Shown in pieces: positions 19,567 through 28,467 of a DNA stretch of 64,000 nt; the first letter of the stretch is position 1; each line of letters opens with the position of its first letter. The stretch comes from Streptomyces sp. V3I8 (GTDB lineage Bacteria; Actinomycetota; Actinomycetes; Streptomycetales; Streptomycetaceae). The stretch lies in assembly GCF_030817535.1 (NCBI RefSeq), contig NZ_JAUSZL010000002.1, positions 7,130,001 through 7,194,000 of the forward strand. The letters are read 5' to 3'. Below the pieces are notes generated by a model. The model made no database searches. It was not told where the DNA came from and worked only from the letters and a program-made list of their open reading frames with translations. The position numbers were made by a program, and so were the translations under genes.

Positions 19567-20742
19567 ATGGGCACGCAGGGGACACAGGGATCGAACGAAG
19601 GTCTGAACGGGATCACCCCGGGACGACGCGCGCTGCTCGGAGCCGCGGTACTCGGCGCCGGCGGAGCCGTCCTCGGACTGCCCGGCGTCGCGAGAGCCGG
19701 TGAGAACCACGGCGGCGGCTACAAGAGCCTGCCGAAGCCCACGATCGTCGGCCACCGCGGCGCCAGCGGCTACCGCCCGGAGCACACGCTCGCCTCGTAC
19801 CAGCTCGCCCTCGACATGGGCGCGCACATCGTCGAGGCCGGCGACCTCGTACCGACCAGGGACGGCCATCTCGTCTGCCGCCACGAGCCCGAGATCGGCG
19901 GCACGACCGACGTCGCCGCGCACCCCGAGTTCGCGGACCGCAAGGTCACCAAGCTCCTCGACGGCGTCTCCACGACCGGCTGGTTCACGGAGGACTTCAC
20001 GCTCGCCGAACTGAAGACCCTCCGCGCGAAGGAGCGCATCCCGGCCAACCGCCCGCACAACACGCTCTACGACGGCCACTTCGAGATCCCCACCTTCGAG
20101 GAGGTGCTGCGCTGGCGGGACGAGCAGAGCCGCAGGCGCGGCAAGCAGGTCTGGATCTATCCCGAGCTCAAGCACCCCACCTACTTCCGCAAGCTGGGCC
20201 TCGGCCTGGAGGAGCGGGTCGTCAAGGTGCTGCGCAGGCACGGCCTGGACGAGAGGAACTCGCCCGTCATCCTCCAGTCCTTCGAGCCGACCAGCGTGGA
20301 GCGCCTGAACAAGCTGGTGGACAACCCGCTCGTGGTGCTCCTGTCCGCCGCGAACACCCGCCCCTGGGACTTCGTGGAGACGGGCGACCCCCGTACGGTC
20401 GCCGACCTGGTGAAGCCGGCCGGCCTCAAGCAGATCGCCTCGTACGCGCAGGGCATCGGACCGACCCTCGACCTGGTCGTCCCGAGGGACGCGAGCGGCA
20501 ACCTCACCACCCCGACCACCCTCGTCCGGGACGCGCACGCGGCGGGCCTGATCCTGCACCCGTACACGATGCGCAACGAGAACCCCTTCCTGCCCGCGAA
20601 CTTCCGCAAGGGCACCGACCCGGACGCCTACGGCGACGCCTTCGGCGCCTTCAAGGCGTACTTCGCGACCGGCATCGACGGCGTCTTCACCGACAACCCG
20701 GACACCGGCGTGCTGGCCCGCGAGGAGTTCCTCAGGGGCTGA
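19567..20742 (+). CDS. glpQ: Secreted glycerophosphodiester phosphodiesterase
   Basis: 391 residues. A twin-arginine-like signal (GRRALLGAAVLGAGGAVLGLPGVARA) directs export. The mature TIM barrel has the catalytic HRGASGYRPEHT (about residues 63-74), a Glu/Asp metal pair in VEAGDLVPTRDGHLVCRHEPEI, and the C-terminal GIDGVFTDNPD. It hydrolyses glycerophosphodiesters (or teichoic-acid-type polymers) to glycerol 3-phosphate and alcohol, giving phosphate or carbon. The metal motif here is EAGD where ExD is usual; the extra residue is a family variant seen in GlpQ-type enzymes, as far as I recall. Confidence 0.9.
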   Translation: MGTQGTQGSNEGLNGITPGRRALLGAAVLGAGGAVLGLPGVARAGENHGGGYKSLPKPTIVGHRGASGYRPEHTLASYQLALDMGAHIVEAGDLVPTRDGHLVCRHEPEIGGTTDVAAHPEFADRKVTKLLDGVSTTGWFTEDFTLAELKTLRAKERIPANRPHNTLYDGHFEIPTFEEVLRWRDEQSRRRGKQVWIYPELKHPTYFRKLGLGLEERVVKVLRRHGLDERNSPVILQSFEPTSVERLNKLVDNPLVVLLSAANTRPWDFVETGDPRTVADLVKPAGLKQIASYAQGIGPTLDLVVPRDASGNLTTPTTLVRDAHAAGLILHPYTMRNENPFLPANFRKGTDPDAYGDAFGAFKAYFATGIDGVFTDNPDTGVLAREEFLRG

Positions 20743-20800
20743 ACCCGTCCGCGCACCGCGCGTCAACAGCCGGACCCCCGACCCCGGTTGGAGTGACGAA

Positions 20801-20834
20801 CGGCCGCCCCGGCAACCTCGCGCCGGGGCGGCCG
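20801..20834 (+). terminator. Hairpin after the GDPD gene
   Basis: 13-bp stem CGGCCGCCCCGGC / GCCGGGGCGGCCG, 58 bp after the stop and ending right where the next gene begins. It probably terminates glpQ transcription and could also sit in the leader of the sigma-like gene. Confidence 0.75.
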
Positions 20835-20847
20835 CGTCGTGCCGCAC

Positions 20848-21354
20848 ATGACCCACGACATGGTTGCCACGCTGCGCCCCCTGCTCGCCGCCGAGGCCTC
20901 GGCCGAGGCGTACGCCTCCGGGACCGAGCCCGGCGACCTCGAGCAGGCCGTCTGGGTGCGGCTCCTGGAACGCCTCGGCACGGACGGCCCGCCCGCCGAC
21001 CCGGCCGCCTGGCTGCGCGGCGCCGTCCGCTCCGAGGCGCGCCGCGCCGGACGCACCGCGCGCATCGAACGGCCGTACGCGTCCGAGCCCGCGGACGACG
21101 GCAGACCCGGGCCCGAGCAACTGGCACTCGGCGCCGCCCGGCGCCGGGCCCTGCACGCCGCCGTACGACGGCTGCCGGGCCGCTGCCCGCGCCTCATGGC
21201 GGCCCTGCTGTCCCCCGAGGACCTCACCTACCGGGAGATCGCGGGGGAGTTGGGTATCTCACAGGGCAGTCTCGGTCCGGAACGTTCCAGATGCCTGGGA
21301 TGTCTGCGCCGAATGCTCACGTCGGAGGTTGCGACGAGTGAACGGCGGGGATAG
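20848..21354 (+). CDS. Sigma-factor-like helix-turn-helix protein
   Basis: 168 residues. The N-terminal half resembles a weak sigma region 2 (EPGDLEQAVWVRLLERL), and the C-terminal half is a region-4 type helix-turn-helix (LPGRCPRLMAALLSPEDLTYREIAGELGISQGSLGPERSRCLGCLRRML). The partner promoters and any anti-sigma factor are not visible. The start is uncertain: ATG 20848 is taken, GTG 20839 and ATG 20860 are in frame, and none has a clear ribosome site. It overlaps nothing, and the GNAT gene follows closely. Confidence 0.75.
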   Translation: MTHDMVATLRPLLAAEASAEAYASGTEPGDLEQAVWVRLLERLGTDGPPADPAAWLRGAVRSEARRAGRTARIERPYASEPADDGRPGPEQLALGAARRRALHAAVRRLPGRCPRLMAALLSPEDLTYREIAGELGISQGSLGPERSRCLGCLRRMLTSEVATSERRG

Positions 21355-21401
21355 GAGTGAGGGACAACCGGCGGAATCAGGTGAGCGGGAGGCATGCACA
21401 C

Positions 21402-21905
21402 ATGGGCATGAGCGTGACCATCTCGGCGGCGACCGAACGAGACGCCGAACAGATCCTCAAACTGCAGTTCCTCTGCTACCAGAGCGAGGCCGCGCTGTAC
21501 GGCGACTACAGCATCGAGCCCCTCACCCAGCCGCTGGACTCCCTCAAGGCGGAGCTCGCGGGCGGCACGGTCCTGGTGGCCCGGCTCGGCGACGAGGTGG
21601 TGGCCTCGGTGCGCGGTGCCGTGGACGCGGACGGCACGGCCCGGATCGACAAGCTGATCGTGCACCCGCGAATGCAGCGGCACGGGCTGGGCGGGCGGCT
21701 CCTCGACGCCATCGAGGCACGGCTCACGGCCGACGCGGGGGCGAAGAGCTTCCGGCTGTTCACGGGGCACCGCAGCGAGCGGAACCTGCGGCTGTACCGC
21801 AAGCACGGGTACGAACCGGTGGGGACCGAGCGGGTGGACGAGCGGCTCAGTCTGGTGACGCTCGCCAAGCGCGTGGGCGCCGGCGCCTTCGTGACCAGCG
21901 CGTAG
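21402..21905 (+). CDS. GNAT family N-acetyltransferase
   Basis: 167 residues with the acetyl-CoA-binding core IDKLIVHPRMQRHGLGGRLLDAIEARL (about residues 88-114) and the C-terminal HRSERNLRLYRKHGYEPVGTE. The acceptor is unknown. The ATG at 21402 is 9 bp after GGGAGG (21387-21392). A five-codon frame (ATG 21394 to TGA overlapping the ATG at 21408) lies between and may only be coincidental. Confidence 0.85.
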   Translation: MGMSVTISAATERDAEQILKLQFLCYQSEAALYGDYSIEPLTQPLDSLKAELAGGTVLVARLGDEVVASVRGAVDADGTARIDKLIVHPRMQRHGLGGRLLDAIEARLTADAGAKSFRLFTGHRSERNLRLYRKHGYEPVGTERVDERLSLVTLAKRVGAGAFVTSA

Positions 21906-21915
21906 CGCCGCGCCC

Positions 21916-22350
21916 CTACGGGGCGGTCCTCCTGCTCCTGCGCAGCCAGAACAGGGCCGTGACCGGGAGCAGGACCGGGATGAACAGGTAGCCCATGCCG
22001 TAGTCCGACCAGACCGTCGCGTCGGGGAAGGCGGAAGGGTCGGCCAGGGTCCAGGTGCCCACGATCAGGACGCCCGCGAGCTCGGCGGCGCAGCACACCA
22101 GCGCCGCCCTGCGGGCCCGCTCGCCGCCCCGTACGAGCGAGTAGGTGATGAACCCGTACACGAGCCCGGCCACGGCCGACAGCGAGTAGGCGAGCGGCGC
22201 CCTGTCGAACTCGGTCGCGATCTGCACGGCCGAGCGCGACACGGCACCGACGACCATCACGCCGTACAGCCAGACCAGCAGCATGCCGGGACCGCCGATG
22301 AGCCGCGTCCGTCCGGATTCCGGGGGCTTCTCCCCGGCGGGCACCGTCAT
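21916..22350 (-). CDS. Small integral membrane protein, function unknown
   Basis: 144 residues with about four hydrophobic helices (LLVWLYGVMVVGAVSRS, YSLSAVAGLVYGFITYSLV, AALVCCAAELAGVLIVGTW, YLFIPVLLPVTALFWL) and a positively charged C-terminus. The ATG at 22350 has GGGGAGG before it and lies two bases after the stop of the upstream membrane gene, so the pair is translationally coupled and may form one complex. I recognise no named family. Confidence 0.8.
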   Translation of the reverse strand: MTVPAGEKPPESGRTRLIGGPGMLLVWLYGVMVVGAVSRSAVQIATEFDRAPLAYSLSAVAGLVYGFITYSLVRGGERARRAALVCCAAELAGVLIVGTWTLADPSAFPDATVWSDYGMGYLFIPVLLPVTALFWLRRSRRTAP

Positions 22351-22351
22351 C

Positions 22352-22711
22352 TCAGCCTCCCCAGATGTCATGGAGCCGTACCTGCAGCACGGCGAGGACC
22401 ACGCCGCCCGCCGCGACCGTGACCGAACCCCAGCGGGTGCGCTCCGCCAGCGACATGAAACCCGCCGCCGGGATGCACGCGAAGGCACCGACGAGGTACG
22501 ACACGAAGATCGTCGTGCCCTGCTCCGGCTTCTCGCCGCGCGCCAGCCGGACGACGCCCACCACGAGCTGGACGAGCGCGAGCAGCGTCACCACGGCCAT
22601 GCCGATGAAGTGCCAGTCCTTCGTCGGCTGGTCCCGGTGGGCGGCCCAGCCGCACCAGGCGGCGAGCGCGAGCGCGGCGACGGCGGTCGCGACCGTCAGG
22701 GCAACAAGCAT
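22352..22711 (-). CDS. Small integral membrane protein, function unknown
   Basis: 119 residues, four predicted helices (starting MLVALTVATAVAALALAAW) and a short loop with KPEQGTTIF. It is first in a two-gene leftward operon with another four-helix protein. No catalytic motif is seen. The GTG/ATG start is immediately at the beginning of the first helix, so no signal peptide is removed. Confidence 0.8.
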   Translation of the reverse strand: MLVALTVATAVAALALAAWCGWAAHRDQPTKDWHFIGMAVVTLLALVQLVVGVVRLARGEKPEQGTTIFVSYLVGAFACIPAAGFMSLAERTRWGSVTVAAGGVVLAVLQVRLHDIWGG

Positions 22712-22780
22712 GCCGCGACCCTATTACGGGCCAAAAGGCCTGATGCGCTCGCCCCCGGGGTGCCCCGTAGGGTCGGGTGC

Positions 22781-23437
22781 ATGAAGATCCGAGCCGATGC
22801 CCTGCTGTTCGACAACGACGGAACGCTCGTCTCCTCCCTGGAGTCGGTGCACCGGTGCTGGAGCAGGTGGGCCGCGGAGTACGGGATCACCGCCGAGGAG
22901 TTCGCCCGGGTCGAACTGCACGGCCGCCCGGCCGCCGAGATAGCCGCCGACCTGCTGCCCGCCGCCCGGCTCCCCGAAGCCGTCGCCCGCATCGAGCAGC
23001 TCGAGGTGGAGGACGTCGCCGGCGGTGTGCACCTGCTGCCGGGGACGGGCGCGCTCCTCGACTCGCTGCCCGCCGACCGCTGGGCCGTCGTCACCTCCGC
23101 CACGCGGCGCCTCGCGGAGGCCCGCCTGGGCGAGGTCGGCATCCGTCCCGGGAACCTGATCGCCGCCGACGACATCACGCGCGGCAAGCCCGACCCCGAG
23201 CCGTTCCTGCTCGCCGCCCGCCGGCTCGGCGCGGACCCCGCCCGCTGTGTCGTCTTCGAGGACGCCCCCGCGGGACTGCAGGCGGGCCGCGCGGCCGGCA
23301 TGACCACCGTGGCATTGACCACAACCCACCGGGCCGCCGAGCTGGCGGGGCCGGCCGCGGACATCGTGGTCGAGGACCTCTCGGCCGTGTCCGTGCTGGT
23401 CACGGACGCGGGCGTGGAGATCTCCGTCAAGGGATGA
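22781..23437 (+). CDS. HAD-superfamily phosphatase (sugar-phosphatase-like)
   Basis: 218 residues. HAD motifs in order: nucleophile FDNDGTLVSS (residues 10-19), VVTSATRR (Ser/Thr, about 102-109), KPDPEPF lysine (about 136) and VFEDAPAGLQAGRAAGM (about 155-171). The alpha-helical cap after motif 1 (SLESVHRCWSRWAAEYGI) is of the beta-phosphoglucomutase/2-deoxyglucose-6-phosphatase type. The cytosolic substrate is probably a sugar phosphate, not determinable here. ATG 22781 is the first in-frame start. Confidence 0.88.
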   Translation: MKIRADALLFDNDGTLVSSLESVHRCWSRWAAEYGITAEEFARVELHGRPAAEIAADLLPAARLPEAVARIEQLEVEDVAGGVHLLPGTGALLDSLPADRWAVVTSATRRLAEARLGEVGIRPGNLIAADDITRGKPDPEPFLLAARRLGADPARCVVFEDAPAGLQAGRAAGMTTVALTTTHRAAELAGPAADIVVEDLSAVSVLVTDAGVEISVKG

Positions 23438-23469
23438 GCGGGGACCGGACAGGGGCCGAACGGTGTCCA

Positions 23470-23494
23470 CCGCTGTCCGCCATACGGACAGCGG
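23470..23494 (+). terminator. Inverted repeat between HAD gene and methionine-transport leader
   Basis: Perfect 10-bp arms CCGCTGTCCG / CGGACAGCGG with the loop CCATA, 32 bp after the HAD stop and about 38 bp before the leader-peptide ATG. It is probably the HAD terminator. An operator for the metNIQ promoter is also possible because of its position. Confidence 0.55.
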
Positions 23495-23531
23495 TTCCCG
23501 GTTCCGTCCATACGTCTGCTTTACTTTCCCC

Positions 23532-23618
23532 ATGACCACGACGAGCAGCCGCATCCTTGCGACCGAGGCGACCATGACGCCCGGTGCTCGCTGTATGTGT
23601 CGAATGTGCGCCTTCTAG
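23532..23618 (+). CDS. 28-aa Cys/Met-rich leader peptide upstream of metNIQ
   Basis: A 29-codon frame including the TAG stop. It starts at ATG 23532, four bases after a TACTTT -10-like hexamer (23522-23527), so the message would be leaderless. The peptide begins MTTTSSRILATEATM and ends RCMCRMCAF: three Cys and two Met in the last nine residues. It lies about 220 bp before metN, with nothing else in between. By analogy with cysteine-rich leaderless attenuator ORFs known in mycobacteria, ribosome stalling at the Cys/Met codons could control metNIQ. Attenuation is inferred; the frame and its composition are seen. Confidence 0.72.
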   Translation: MTTTSSRILATEATMTPGARCMCRMCAF

Positions 23619-23835
23619 AGGGCCCCCGCACCACCGCAGCCTCGCGCCCCGAAGCGAGTTCGCTCACGTCTGCCCGTACGCCCCGTTCGTACGCGACCGA
23701 GCCTGCCCCGCGCACGCCGTTCTGCCGAAAGCCCGGCCCCGACGCCACCGCGTGAACGAGCGTGCCGCGTTCGACCGCATGCACCCGTGCCCGGCGCACA
23801 CCCACGCCCTGCACTCGACAGTGACGGAAACCCCA
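23619..23835 (+). promoter_or_regulatory. Putative attenuator leader between the small ORF and metN
   Basis: About 217 nt with no standard terminator or SAM riboswitch that I can recognise. It is open in the metN frame back to 23584, but the extension (rich in Pro, Arg, His) lacks a ribosome site. Several short GC-rich stems are possible (for example AGCGAGTTCGCT near 23655). It is the natural place for alternative structures coupled to translation of the leader peptide. Confidence 0.5.
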
Positions 23836-24888
23836 GTGATCACGACAACAGGCCTCACGAAGGTCTATCGGGCCCACCGCTCGAGCGGCCGTGAGATCAC
23901 CGCCCTGGACGGCGTCGATCTGCACGTCCGCGAGGGAGAGGTGTACGGCGTCATCGGCCAGTCCGGCGCCGGCAAGTCCTCCCTCATCCGCTGCGTGAAC
24001 CTCCTGGAGCGGCCCACCGCCGGCACCGTGACCGTCGCCGGCCAGGACCTGACCGCCCTCGCCGGGCGCGGTCCGCGCGCGGGCAGGGAGCTGCGGAAGG
24101 CGCGCAGCCGCATCGGCATGGTCTTCCAGCACTTCAACCTGCTGTCCTCGCGGACGGTCCAGGACAACGTCGAACTCCCCCTGGAGATCCTCGGCAGGTC
24201 GGGCCGGGAGCGCTCGCGCAAGGCCCTGGAACTGCTCGACCTGGTCGGCCTCAGCGACAAGGCCCATGCCTACCCGGCCCAGCTCTCCGGCGGCCAGAAG
24301 CAGCGCGTCGGCATCGCCCGCGCCCTGGCGGGGGACCCGAAGGTGCTCCTGTCGGACGAGGCGACCAGCGCCCTGGACCCCGAGACGACCCGCTCCATCC
24401 TCCACCTGCTGCGCGACCTGAACCGCCAGCTCGGCCTGACGGTCCTGCTCATCACGCACGAGATGGACGTCGTCAAGACCGTCTGCGACTCGGCCGCGCT
24501 CATGGAGAACGGGCGGATCGTCGAGTCCGGCACCGTCGGCGAACTGCTCGCCACCCCCGGCTCCGAGCTGGCCGCCGCGCTCTTCCCGGTGAGCGGCGAC
24601 GCCTCCTCCGACGACCGCACCGTCATCGACGTCACCTTCCAGGGCGACGCGGCGACCCAGCCGGTCATCTCGCAGCTCTCGCGCACGTACAACATCGACA
24701 TCTCGATCCTCGGCGCCGCGATGGACACCGTCGGGGGCCTGCAGGTCGGCCGGATGCGCATCGAACTGCCCGGCCGCTACGAGGACAACGTCGTGCCGAT
24801 CGGCTTCCTGCGCGAGAAGGGACTGCAGCTCGAACTCGTCGGAGCGGCGGCCCAGGCGTCCGTGCCGGTGAAGGAAGGTGCCAAGTGA
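23836..24888 (+). CDS. metN: Methionine ABC transporter ATP-binding protein MetN
   Basis: 350 residues. ABC ATPase with Walker [10 protein letters not shown] (residues 41-49), signature LSGGQKQR, Walker B VLLSDEAT and H-loop LLITHEMD. The C-terminal NIL/ACT-like domain (about 270-345) in MetN proteins binds methionine and trans-inhibits transport. It powers uptake of L/D-methionine through MetI with MetQ lipoproteins. GTG 23836 ([11 protein letters not shown]) has GGAAA five bases upstream; GTG 23821 is the alternative. The stop overlaps the metI start. Confidence 0.94.
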   Translation: MITTTGLTKVYRAHRSSGREITALDGVDLHVREGEVYGVIGQSGAGKSSLIRCVNLLERPTAGTVTVAGQDLTALAGRGPRAGRELRKARSRIGMVFQHFNLLSSRTVQDNVELPLEILGRSGRERSRKALELLDLVGLSDKAHAYPAQLSGGQKQRVGIARALAGDPKVLLSDEATSALDPETTRSILHLLRDLNRQLGLTVLLITHEMDVVKTVCDSAALMENGRIVESGTVGELLATPGSELAAALFPVSGDASSDDRTVIDVTFQGDAATQPVISQLSRTYNIDISILGAAMDTVGGLQVGRMRIELPGRYEDNVVPIGFLREKGLQLELVGAAAQASVPVKEGAK

Positions 24889-25706
24889 CCTGGTCCGAGA
24901 TGCAGCCGCTGCTGGAGCAGGCGTGTTGGGACACCCTCTACATGGTCGGCTGGTCGACGGTCATAGCCGTCGTCGGCGGTCTGCCGCTGGGCATCCTGCT
25001 GGTCCTCACCGACCGGGGCGGCCTGCTGCAGAACACCGTGCTGAACAAGGTCATCGGGCAGGTCGTGAACATCGCCCGCTCGATGCCGTTCATCATCCTG
25101 ATGGTCGCGCTGATGGGCTTCACCCGGTCGATCACCGGCACCACCATCGGCCGTGAGGCCGCCATCGTGCCGCTCGCGATCGGCGCGATCCCGTTCTTCG
25201 CGCGCCTGGTCGAGACGGCCGTCCGCGAGGTGGACGGCGGTCTCGTCGAGGCCGCGCAGTCGATGGGCGGCAACACCTGGACCGTCGTGCGCAAGGTGCT
25301 CGTCCCCGAGTCCCTCCCGTCCCTGATCTCCAGCACCACCACGACGATCGTCGCCCTGATCGGCTACTCCGCGATGGCCGGCACGGTCGGCGCGGGCGGC
25401 CTCGGCGACATCGCCATCCGCTACGGCTACCAGCGCTTCGAGACCGAGCTCATGTGGATCACCGTGGGCATCCTCGCCGTGGTCATCTCCCTCATCCAGT
25501 TCGTCGGCGACTACGCCGCGCGGGGGCTGCACCGGCGCGGCGGCGGATCGGGCGCCGCGCCGCGGCTCAGGCTGCTGAGGAACAGGGCCCCGGCGAACTC
25601 CGGTTCCCGGGCGTCCGCCGGCGCCGGTCCCGGAACCGGTGCCGGCCCCGCGGACGCGGACACCTCCGCCGAAGCGCCCACGGCCGACGTCGGCAAGGTC
25701 GCCTGA
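24885..25706 (+). CDS. metI: Methionine ABC transporter permease MetI
   Basis: 273 residues; five or six membrane helices and the EAA loop (EAAQSMGGNTWTVVRKVLVPESLPSLISS, about residues 125-153) that docks on MetN. The start GTG overlaps the metN stop (GTGA). The family is about 220 residues; here an extra ~55-residue Arg/Ala/Pro-rich cytoplasmic tail follows the last helix, probably disordered. Confidence 0.93.
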   Translation: MTWSEMQPLLEQACWDTLYMVGWSTVIAVVGGLPLGILLVLTDRGGLLQNTVLNKVIGQVVNIARSMPFIILMVALMGFTRSITGTTIGREAAIVPLAIGAIPFFARLVETAVREVDGGLVEAAQSMGGNTWTVVRKVLVPESLPSLISSTTTTIVALIGYSAMAGTVGAGGLGDIAIRYGYQRFETELMWITVGILAVVISLIQFVGDYAARGLHRRGGGSGAAPRLRLLRNRAPANSGSRASAGAGPGTGAGPADADTSAEAPTADVGKVA

Positions 25707-25829
25707 GACCTCCGTACGTCACGTCCCCCCGTACGTCCCCGTCCCCTCCCGTACGTCCCCACCCCACCCGCAGTTGTCCCCCGCACACCCTTCGCGGGGA
25801 CGCCCAGCCCACATGGAAAGGCACTTTTC

Positions 25830-26663
25830 GTGCGTAACACCGCCAAAATCACCACCGCCGTCCTCGCCGCCGGAGCCCTCACCCTGGGCCTCACGGCCTG
25901 CGGCTCGGACAAGGAGACGGACTCCGGTTCCGGCAAGGACGGCCCGCTGATCGTCGCCGCCAGCCCCGTCCCGCACGCCGAGATCCTCACCTACGTGAAG
26001 GACAACCTGGCCAAGGACGCGGGACTCGACCTGCAGGTCAAGGAGTTCACGGACTACGTCCTGCCGAACACCGCGACCGAGGACGGCTCGGTGGGGGCCA
26101 ACTACTTCCAGAACCAGCCGTACCTGGACGACTTCAACAAGAAGAACGGCACCCACATCGTGCCCGTCGTCACGGTGCACCTGGAGCCGCTCGGCCTCTA
26201 CTCCAGCAAGATCAAGAAGGCCGACGAGCTGAAGAACGGCGCAACGGTCGCCGTCCCGAACGACACGGTCAACGAGGCGCGCGCGCTCAAGCTCCTCGAC
26301 GCCAACGGGATCATCACGCTCAAGGACGGCGCGGGCAACGACGCGACGCCCAAGGACATCGCGAAGAATCCGAAGAACCTCACGTTCAAGGAGCTGGAGG
26401 CGGCCCAGACCCCGCGCTCCCTCGAGGACGTCGACGCCGCGGTGATCAACGGCAACTACGCCATCGAGTCGGACCTCAAGCCCGCCGACGACGCCCTCGT
26501 CCTGGAGTCCGCCGACGACAACCCGTACGGCAACTTCCTCGCCGTCAAAAAGGGCAACGAGGACGACCCGCGCGTCAAGAAGCTCGCCAAGCTCCTGACC
26601 TCCCCCGAGGTCAAGAAGTTCATCGAGGACAAGTACGCGGGCTCGGTCGTCGCGTCGTTCTGA
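25830..26663 (+). CDS. metQ: Methionine-binding lipoprotein MetQ (first copy)
   Basis: 277 residues, NlpA/MetQ family. Lipoprotein signal with lipobox LTAC (Cys at about residue 24). The core shows the family pattern DLQVKEFTDYVLPNTA, NYFQNQPYLDDFN, VAVPNDTVNEARAL and YAGSVVASF at the end. It captures methionine outside and delivers it to MetI. It is 123 bp downstream of metI; that gap holds three CCGTACGTC-like repeats and a GTG start with an AAAGG ribosome site. Confidence 0.93.
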   Translation: MRNTAKITTAVLAAGALTLGLTACGSDKETDSGSGKDGPLIVAASPVPHAEILTYVKDNLAKDAGLDLQVKEFTDYVLPNTATEDGSVGANYFQNQPYLDDFNKKNGTHIVPVVTVHLEPLGLYSSKIKKADELKNGATVAVPNDTVNEARALKLLDANGIITLKDGAGNDATPKDIAKNPKNLTFKELEAAQTPRSLEDVDAAVINGNYAIESDLKPADDALVLESADDNPYGNFLAVKKGNEDDPRVKKLAKLLTSPEVKKFIEDKYAGSVVASF

Positions 26664-26714
26664 CGGCGTGGTCCCGCGCCGTTCCCCGCTCCGAACACCT
26701 GAGGAAGACCGACG

Positions 26715-27548
26715 ATGCGCAAGCCTGTCATCTCCGCGGCCGCGGCCGCACTGGCCTTCGGCCTCGCCCTGACCGCGTGCGGCGCGCAGGACGAGGGCTC
26801 CGGCGGCGGAGGTGACGGCGGCACGCTGGTCGTCGGCGCCACGGCGGTGCCGGCCGGCGAGGTCCTCGCGTACATAAAGAAGGACCTCGCCGCCAGGAAC
26901 GGACTCGATCTGGAGATCAAGGAGTTCACGGACTACGTCCTGCCGAACACCGCGCTCCAGGAGGGCTCGCTCGACGCGAACCTGTACCAGAACGAGCCCT
27001 ACCTGGACGACTTCAACACGTCCAGGGGCACCGACCTGGTCCCGGTCGTGGACGCGTACCTGCCGCCCATGGGCGTGTACTCCAAGAAGGTCCAGGACGT
27101 CGGCGAACTCCCCGACGGAGCCACCGTCGCGGTGCCCAACGACACCACCAACGAAGGCCGCGCCCTGCAGCTCCTCGCCTCCGCGGACGTCATCACGCTC
27201 AAGGAGGACGCCGGCCCGACCGCGTCCCCGGCGGACATCGCGAAGAACCCCAAGAACCTCAGGTTCAAAGAGCTCGAACCGGCGCAGCTGCCGCGTTCCC
27301 TGGACGACGTGGCCGCGGCGGTCGTCAACAACAACTACGCCCAGGACGCGGGCCTGAGCCCGGCCGCCGACGCCGTCCTGCTGGAGTCCGCCGAGAACAA
27401 CCCGTACGCGAACCTCCTCGCCGTGAAGAGGGGCAACGAGGACGATCCACGGGTGAGGAAGCTCGCGAAGCTCCTGACCTCCGACGAGGTGCGGAAGTTC
27501 ATCGAGGACACGTACGAGGGATCGGTGCTCCCCGTCACCCCGGGCTGA
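26715..27548 (+). CDS. metQ: Methionine-binding lipoprotein MetQ paralogue (second copy)
   Basis: 277 residues with the same layout as the preceding gene, including lipobox LTAC, IKEFTDYVLPNTALQEGS, LYQNEPYLDDFN and the conserved C-terminus. It looks like an older tandem duplication, as the two copies differ at many positions. Having two receptors for one permease may widen the ligand range (L-Met, D-Met, sulfoxide or Met dipeptides). It is preceded by GGAAGACC and ends the operon. Confidence 0.92.
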   Translation: MRKPVISAAAAALAFGLALTACGAQDEGSGGGGDGGTLVVGATAVPAGEVLAYIKKDLAARNGLDLEIKEFTDYVLPNTALQEGSLDANLYQNEPYLDDFNTSRGTDLVPVVDAYLPPMGVYSKKVQDVGELPDGATVAVPNDTTNEGRALQLLASADVITLKEDAGPTASPADIAKNPKNLRFKELEPAQLPRSLDDVAAAVVNNNYAQDAGLSPAADAVLLESAENNPYANLLAVKRGNEDDPRVRKLAKLLTSDEVRKFIEDTYEGSVLPVTPG

Positions 27549-27689
27549 CACCGTCCCGCGCCGCCCGTACCGCATCACGGTGTCGACTCGTCGACAAGGA
27601 CCCGGCCCCGTGGTGCAGTTCGGGGTCCTCATGCTGCATGCTGGGCAGTTCAGCTGGCCCGACGGTCCCTGATGGTTACGGAGCGGCGC

Positions 27690-28328
27690 ATGACGAACAC
27701 CTTCCCCGACATCTCCCTGAACACGGAGCGGTTGGTGCTGCGCCCTCTCGAGGACGAGGACATTCCTGCCTTCACGGAGATGATGAACGACGAGCAGGTC
27801 GCGGCCTGGACGTCCGTTCCGCAGCCCTTCACCGAGGCCGCCGCCCGCACCTGGATCGACCAGTCCGCTCCCGCCGAACGCACGTCCGGCCGCGGACTCG
27901 ATCTCGCCGTCACGGAGTTCCTCACCCACCGCCTGGTCGGCGTCATCCAGCTGGGCAACACCGATTGGCATGTCCGCTCCACAGAGCTCTCGTACATCAT
28001 CGCCCCCTGGGCACGCGGCGAGGGCTATGCCTCGGAGGCGTCGCTCGCCACCGCCCAATGGCTGTTCAACGACCAGAAGTTCGAGCGCCTCGAACTGCGC
28101 ACCGCGGCGGACAACACCGCCTCCCAGCAGGTCGCGCAGAAGATCGGCTGCATCAGTGAGGGCGTGCTGCGCGGTGCCTGCATAGCGCGCACCCGCACCG
28201 AGGACGGCCGCTGGGAGGACCTGCGGACCGACTTCATCGTGTGGGGCCTGCTCCCCGAGGACATCGAGGGCATCGCCGAGCAGCTCGCCGACACCGGCGG
28301 TTTCACCTCCTACTCCGACTGGAACTGA
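27690..28328 (+). CDS. GNAT family N-acetyltransferase (RimJ/RimL-like)
   Basis: 212 residues. It resembles ribosomal-protein or amino-acid N-acetyltransferases: ERLVLRPLEDEDIPAFTEMMND at the start, SYIIAPWARGEGYASEASLATAQWLF for acetyl-CoA binding, and LELRTAADNTASQQVAQKIGCISEGVLRG towards the C-terminus. The acceptor is unknown. ATG 27690 is chosen over 27672 because GGAG (27680-27683) is six bases upstream. Confidence 0.87.
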   Translation: MTNTFPDISLNTERLVLRPLEDEDIPAFTEMMNDEQVAAWTSVPQPFTEAAARTWIDQSAPAERTSGRGLDLAVTEFLTHRLVGVIQLGNTDWHVRSTELSYIIAPWARGEGYASEASLATAQWLFNDQKFERLELRTAADNTASQQVAQKIGCISEGVLRGACIARTRTEDGRWEDLRTDFIVWGLLPEDIEGIAEQLADTGGFTSYSDWN

Positions 28329-28467
28329 ACAGGCGGGGGCCCGGCTCCCGCCCGCACCCCCGCCGACGTCCCCGGACGTCACGAGGTACGCTCACGGGGC
28401 TCCGCACGCCTGCCTGGCGGCCACACCCCATCCGACGACCTGCGATGACTCCAGGAGACTGACAACG

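Noticed and set aside
23438..23835. SAM riboswitch before metN
   Set aside because: No S-box-like conserved core was recognised; the Cys/Met leader ORF explains the region better.
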